Shown here: positions 59,737-64,000 of the stretch, piece after piece | Layout: each line of letters begins with the position of its first letter | Numbering within the stretch: the stretch's first letter is position 1 | Origin: Corella eumyota | Taxonomy: Eukaryota > Chordata > Ascidiacea > Phlebobranchia > Corellidae | NCBI GenBank assembly: GCA_963082875.1 | Contig: OY720097.1 | Span: 7,510,501 to 7,574,500, forward strand | Direction: 5' to 3' | Length of the DNA stretch: 64,000 bases | Made by a program: the position numbers and the translations under genes | Notes under the pieces: generated by a model | The model's database searches: none | What the model was told of the DNA's origin: nothing | What the model saw: the letters and a program-made list of their open reading frames with translations, nothing else

Positions 59737-60548
59737 AACAAGGTGAATACACGATTTTCCACGTTTAAGACACTTTCTGTGTGTAACTGCCTTTTTTTTC
59801 TGTTCCTTTTAATAACGAAGCACGTCACTTCACCATTTTAACTAATTTTCAACCTTTAGAAAAAATGTATATATTTTATATATTTGGGAGTAGTTATTTG
59901 TATATATTATTTTATTAAACATTAATGTAAATATATATTAAAGGATGATTTTCAGTACTTTTTTGTTTATGCAACCCAGATTTTAATTTTGTTTTACTTT
60001 AAGTATTAGAATTTTTGAAATTGAACCTTATCTAAGTTATTGCACTATGTTTTTATTTTTTTTTGTTTTTAGCTTATTTATATTATTTTTAAGACTCTTT
60101 AATTATGTTTAAATTTTACAAATTTTTTAACAGTTTGCTAAACATAATATGCTTGTTAGTTACTAAACTTGTGTTATAATAAATGTTATAAATTAAAGCT
60201 TGTATAGTTTATTGTTGCTTATTTAAACAAATTTTATTTAAAGAATGTTAGCCTTAAATCTCGGTCGTATTCAAACAATGATGTTTGCTTTTTATTTCGC
60301 CATATCATGTGATTTAAAAATGCGGAACTAAAAAAGTTTCTTTGTTTCATGATTTTTGCGCACCCCGCGGGACAGATATTAAAGGGGGTTCCCCTTAGGT
60401 TTTTAACCTTCAGGTGTAAAGACAAAGAAGATATAGATGCGTTTTCTTGACATAAAAAGTTAAAAAGCGTTTGCAAAGGCTAAAAATTGAACAAAATAAC
60501 TAATTAGACGTTTTTGTTGTATTTTTAAGAAAGTAACGCACTACAGAT
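59737..60548. other. ABCA 3' UTR and spacer to the ZU5 gene
   Basis: AT-rich apart from a less AT-rich block at 60340-60420 (ccccgcgggac). An antisense open frame there (60234-60476) has no recognisable domain. The ZU5 gene promoter must lie in the last 100-200 bp. Confidence 0.5.
60178..60183 (+). terminator. Candidate polyadenylation signal of the ABCA gene
   Basis: AATAAA 442 bp after the ABCA stop codon, followed within 30 bp by a T/G-rich stretch (gtatagtttattgttgct). Confidence 0.45.
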
Positions 60549-61967
60549 ATGTATACCTTTTCATTTCAAATAAATAAGATGGGTAGTTTGGAATGGATAA
60601 TACTTATTATAAATAGTTGTCTTATTATCACTTATGTATCATGGAAAAGTTTCAAGGAAGAAAATCGAAAGTATTTATTCGGATTTACTTTTGCGACAGG
60701 GGTGTTACTTTTGTCTACTGTTGTAATTTGCAAACAAAACAATGATGAACTTGAAAGCGGGTGTAATTCTGTAATTTCTGTTTTAATGATATTATGCGCA
60801 TGCCTTATAATTAGCATTGCAATTGTTTTTACATTCACACTATTACCTGTATTTTTTTTGGCCGCAAAAAAACTGTTTACCATAACTTGCAAAAAATCAG
60901 CAAATATGTGCAAGAGGCAAAAAGGCGGCAATCATCCTGGAAAGGATCTTCTAACCGATTTAGATGATGTAGAAATGCTATCAAATATCACCGAAAAAAT
61001 AAAGCTCCAGGGAAAAGAAAATAGTGGCTTTGTGTTAGATTCCTTTAACACTGCACTATCAAAAAGCGCAAAACACCACGATAAAAACACCCAAGAAAAG
61101 GTCGCAACACTAAAAGTCAACGACGATTCCCAAGTTCATCAAATTATTGGTAAAAAAGGTGGATACATTACATGTGAAAACTTCATGCTTGAAATTCAAC
61201 CCGGGGCTCTGCTTCAAGACACTGCAATAACCGTTTCAACTGCCCTTAGTGAAAACATTACACACAAAAACACAAGTTATTTTGCAATTTCAAATGTCCT
61301 GTGTTGTGAACCTGCAAACCTAAAATTTGCGAAACCAGTTAAAGTCAGATTTTCCACACGTTATACTTCCGTTAACGAAAACAAGCCTGTTCAAATTAAG
61401 GTTTTAACCTCAGAAAACTCTACAAAAAGTGAATGGAGCGTTAATTCTAAAACTAACATAACAAGAAGCAAAAAATTGTCTTTTGAAATTGATCACTTTG
61501 GGAATTTCTCCTTACAAATTCCAATTGAGAATATTTCTGAGTTAAGAAAGCAGTTTACCACTTTTGGTTACATTTCTGACATTGCTAAAAACAGCATAGA
61601 GAGGGAGCTTACTTGGTACATTACAGACATACTGGAACCAACATCTAAATTTAAGCCATCCGAATATTCGTCTATACCAACTGAGAACTTTGTGTTACAG
61701 CTAGGACGTGACGTTGTTCTTAGTCTTGACGGTCCATCTGCCATGGTGTTTGACCCTAAAAGTGCTGTAATCAAACCCCATTTGCTTACAGGTTTAGACA
61801 CTCTAATTCCCACACGTTTTTACATTACTAAGGGGAGTGTTAATTCCGAAACCAGTGCAAAAATTGAATACAAAATAAATTATGAAAGCGAAAAAACGCT
61901 TGAAAGGGTTTTGTCGGGGCGCTTTTCGCTGTCATTAGAAGACAGAAAACTTTGCGAAATTTTGTAG
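60549..61967 (+). CDS. Membrane-anchored ZU5-domain protein with UPA-like C-terminal domain
   Basis: Single open frame, 472 residues. N-terminal third: three hydrophobic segments (about 15-31, 43-60, 74-106), then a basic, polar linker to about 195. Residues about 204-325 are a ZU5 domain: GKKGGYITCENFMLEIQPGA is the diagnostic opening, followed by AITVSTALSENI, and the last strand DHFGNFSLQIPI. Residues about 335-465 (GYISDIAKNSIERELTWYIT, SGRFSLSLED) form a separate beta-rich domain in the place where UPA follows ZU5 in UNC5, PIDD and NLRP1-type proteins; that label is inference. ZU5-UPA modules act in signalling or as self-cleaving scaffolds. Met11 (60579) is an equally possible start. No introns seen. 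The C-terminal domain is repeated in the next gene. Confidence 0.75.
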   Translation: MYTFSFQINKMGSLEWIILIINSCLIITYVSWKSFKEENRKYLFGFTFATGVLLLSTVVICKQNNDELESGCNSVISVLMILCACLIISIAIVFTFTLLPVFFLAAKKLFTITCKKSANMCKRQKGGNHPGKDLLTDLDDVEMLSNITEKIKLQGKENSGFVLDSFNTALSKSAKHHDKNTQEKVATLKVNDDSQVHQIIGKKGGYITCENFMLEIQPGALLQDTAITVSTALSENITHKNTSYFAISNVLCCEPANLKFAKPVKVRFSTRYTSVNENKPVQIKVLTSENSTKSEWSVNSKTNITRSKKLSFEIDHFGNFSLQIPIENISELRKQFTTFGYISDIAKNSIERELTWYITDILEPTSKFKPSEYSSIPTENFVLQLGRDVVLSLDGPSAMVFDPKSAVIKPHLLTGLDTLIPTRFYITKGSVNSETSAKIEYKINYESEKTLERVLSGRFSLSLEDRKLCEIL

Positions 61968-62225
61968 AATATATTTTGGACTAATTAAATTTTTGGTTTT
62001 TAATATGTAAAAAACTACTAATTTAGTATTCATAAACACAAGAGATTTTACATATTATGTATATATACATCATTTTAGTTAGAACACTTGTATTTTTATA
62101 AAATTGCTTTAAAATGAATATACATTTTAATTTGTAATTATTGTAATGATTTTTGTATTTATTAATTACTATGGTGTGTATTTAGGTTGTCTATATTAAT
62201 TTATGTAAACTAATAACCTAAGTAA

Positions 62226-62684
62226 ATGGATTTGCAAACTTTGGGTTATCTTAAACCAATTGATTCAAGAGGGATAGAACATGAGTTAACTTGGTACATT
62301 GCCGAAAAAAGTCAAAAATTGGATCCGATTATATACAAAAACGAGCTTTCAATACCATGGACTAACTTTGGTATTGAACCCAGATCCTATATGAAATTCG
62401 TTCTTGAAACAACCAGTAACGTTGCCATTGACCCAATTGAATTTGTTGTAAATTGGGATCAGTTGCTTGGCAAGGAAACAAAAATACCAATACGATTCTA
62501 CCTTAAAGATAACGACTTAATTCCCGAAACAAGCAAATTTAGGTATTCGATTTTAGCTGGATTTAATGGAGGCCCGGATGTTGAAAAGGTGGCCGGTCGA
62601 TTTTCAGTCAACTGGGAGCCATCAGACATTGTGAGGGTTTACCACCACCATGAAAACAACAATATATTGAACTTTATTAGCTAA
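62226..62684 (+). CDS. Small protein matching the C-terminal domain of the ZU5 neighbour
   Basis: Open frame of 152 residues. GIEHELTWYIAEKSQKLDPI matches SIERELTWYITDILEPTSKF of the neighbour, and the match runs on in order: SIPWTNF/SIPTENF, IDPIEFVVNWDQLLG/FDPKSAVIKPHLLTG, IPIRFYLKDNDLIPETSKF/IPTRFYITKGSVNSETSAK and AGRFSVNW/SGRFSLSL. It lacks the membrane segments and ZU5 domain, and none is seen in the 258 bp between the two frames. Either a short tandem paralogue, a decayed copy that kept one domain, or the last exon of a gene whose earlier exons I cannot place. A TTTAG at about 62181-62185 could be an acceptor in the third case. Confidence 0.6.
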   Translation: MDLQTLGYLKPIDSRGIEHELTWYIAEKSQKLDPIIYKNELSIPWTNFGIEPRSYMKFVLETTSNVAIDPIEFVVNWDQLLGKETKIPIRFYLKDNDLIPETSKFRYSILAGFNGGPDVEKVAGRFSVNWEPSDIVRVYHHHENNNILNFIS

Positions 62685-63391
62685 TGTTACCCAAAAACAT
62701 CTCCAATCGCAAGGAATGTCGCTATCATTCAAAGTTTACTTATTCATTGGAATGCTGGGCCAGCATAAACGTGGATAAGCTCAAAAAGTGAATGTAGTTA
62801 CGAAAATGCGAGCAGATGATGTAAATTCGCGCAAACAGAGGTTGCATAATACATTTTCCCGGCCCAAATTTAAAAATGTGTTATGCTGTTGTGTTATGCT
62901 GAAACAAGGGTTAAACTGGTGATGAACAGTTGCTGAAAAAACAAACTAATGTTCCTTAGTTGTTCCTTAGTTGTATCTAAATATTTATTAGAGTAGAGTT
63001 TAAACATGCCTAATTTTCATTAAATTTTAAGAAATTTTTTGTAAATTTTAAAATAGGACAAATTGAAAATAATAATTGTTTTTAGAAATTCGTTTATTAA
63101 TTAAATAAAAAGTTGTGTGCTAATCAAAAAAAAGCTAGGGTAAATAAAAATTAAATCAAAATTGTAGCTTAAAATGTTGTTTTTTGACCAATTATCAAAA
63201 TAAGGAACTAAAAGAAGGTTTTTTTTTGTTCGCAGGTGTTTAATCATAAAATGTTTAACCAAACCTCTTTCAAAGTCCTATTTCGATATTATTATTATGC
63301 TTTCTAAAAAAAGAGTGTCTTAGCATTAAAATTGTATTTGTTTCGTTTCTGTAAATTTATTTTGCTATGTATTTCGCAAATCATTTTTTTC
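62685..63391. other. Spacer before the ABCA partial copy
   Basis: No exon recognised. The first 200 bp are less AT-rich (to about 62890) and carry cctagttgttcc-like short direct repeats (gttccttagttgttccttag at 62951-62970); the rest is AT-rich. Confidence 0.45.
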
Positions 63392-64000
63392 GATATTTTA
63401 GGTTGCTGTAAATGATGTCTCACTTTTTTGTAAATAATGTCTTACAGTATATTTAGGTAAAGTGTTGGGTTTTTTAGAACCTAATGGAGCAGGAAAAACA
63501 ACTGTGATTAGTACACTAACTGCAGATATGCGCGAACCAGGGGCAAAGTATGTACCACGTTTTATCATTATGTGAATTTATATTATTAAAAGCTGAATTA
63601 TGTAAATTTTAATTTTATTTTCTAGGGTTTTTTATCTGGTTATAATATTCAATCGAGTTTGTCTCAAGCTTTTTAAGAAATGAGATATTGTCTCCAAGTA
63701 AGTTATTCATAAAAAAAATTAATATCTTAATTTTTTTTAAGTAGTTACCTGAATTTGTTTTTGTTTGTAATTTTCATGCTCATGTTTATTTATTCTTTCA
63801 TAGGACAATCCGTTATGGGAAAATCTAACACTTTTAGAACACTTGGAAATTTATGCAGCCGCTCGTGGTGTAAAAAAATCCAGTATGAAGCCAACCATTG
63901 AAAGGTATGAAAGTTTTTAAGAATTAGAAAATTTTATTAGAAATAAATTATATTGTGCTTTTTTATTTGATGTCTAATGTTATGTTTATTTTTTTTGTAT
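63392..64000 (+). pseudogene. Partial copy of ABCA NBD2 exons 32-34, broken
   Basis: Three exon-like blocks with introns match ABCA 56641-57240: 63402-63547 (exon 32, Walker A part), 63626-63697 (exon 33) and 63804-63904 (exon 34). The exon 32 block has an internal near-duplicate (gtaaatgatgtctcac / gtaaataatgtcttac), giving a frame change and stops, and the Walker A reading is interrupted upstream. The exon 33 block has a stop (TTT TAA) and a missing codon base. The exon 34 block has the same 101-nt length and splice borders as the original, with one amino-acid change (HLKIY to HLEIY). Intron sequence is also similar, so it arose by DNA duplication rather than from mRNA. It may go on past the right edge. 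Confidence 0.85.

Noticed and set aside
1-64000. CRISPR arrays, bacterial operons, ribosome binding sites or retroviral elements
   Set aside because: Nothing of the kind was recognised; intron structure and gene content are those of an animal nuclear genome.

Overview
The window is nuclear DNA of a small-genome animal, most likely an ascidian tunicate of the Ciona kind. The coding genes have clear vertebrate-type orthologues (SND1, SGSH, MRPL10, DBF4, syntaxin-1/2/3, AMDHD1, PDCL3, cyclin C, ABCA3-type transporter). Introns are GT-AG, mostly 50-700 bp and very AT-rich, genes are closely packed, and tRNA-derived SINEs sit in introns. The species assignment is inference from this style, not from a database match. 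All gene models below were built by reading exon/intron joints by eye and checking that the reading phase stays open across every joint.

Layout. 55-1002 (-): first two coding exons of a leucine-rich-repeat protein that runs off the left edge. 3581-6272 (+): the last seven exons of Tudor-SN (SND1); its N-terminal exons are not in the 2.5 kb before it. 7333-8967 (+): heparan N-sulfatase. 9969-10712 (+): mitochondrial ribosomal protein L10. 10964-13809 (+): DBF4, ten exons. 15357-25118 (+): a syntaxin with two pairs of alternative exons, one pair for the C-terminal half of the SNARE helix and one for the membrane anchor. 25805-28518 (-): imidazolonepropionase. 29385-30926 (-): PDCL3. 31241-32101 (-): cyclin C. 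34044-35612 (+): a decayed 3-beta-hydroxysteroid dehydrogenase pseudogene. 37199-40318 (-): an intronless 1039-residue protein joining a GlnD/DUF294-type nucleotidyltransferase domain to about nine TPRs. 43007-59736 (+): a complete 39-exon ABCA-family transporter of 1678 residues. 60549-61967 and 62226-62684 (+): a membrane-anchored ZU5 protein and a small neighbour that matches only its C-terminal domain. 63392-64000 (+): a partial, broken copy of the second nucleotide-binding-domain exons of the ABCA gene.

Most genes are housekeeping genes that do not form one pathway: RNA regulation (SND1), lysosomal heparan sulfate breakdown (SGSH), mitochondrial translation (MRPL10), S-phase kinase activation (DBF4), membrane fusion (syntaxin), histidine catabolism (AMDHD1), chaperoning (PDCL3), Mediator/CDK8 (cyclin C) and lipid transport (ABCA). 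Some same-strand neighbours are close enough (MRPL10-DBF4; CCNC-PDCL3) and have splice-acceptor-like tracts before the downstream start, so trans-splicing or dicistronic transcription is possible. The least ordinary parts are the syntaxin double cassette, the TPR-nucleotidyltransferase gene, the ZU5 pair, and the SINE-rich, duplication-prone stretch from 55 kb to the right edge.
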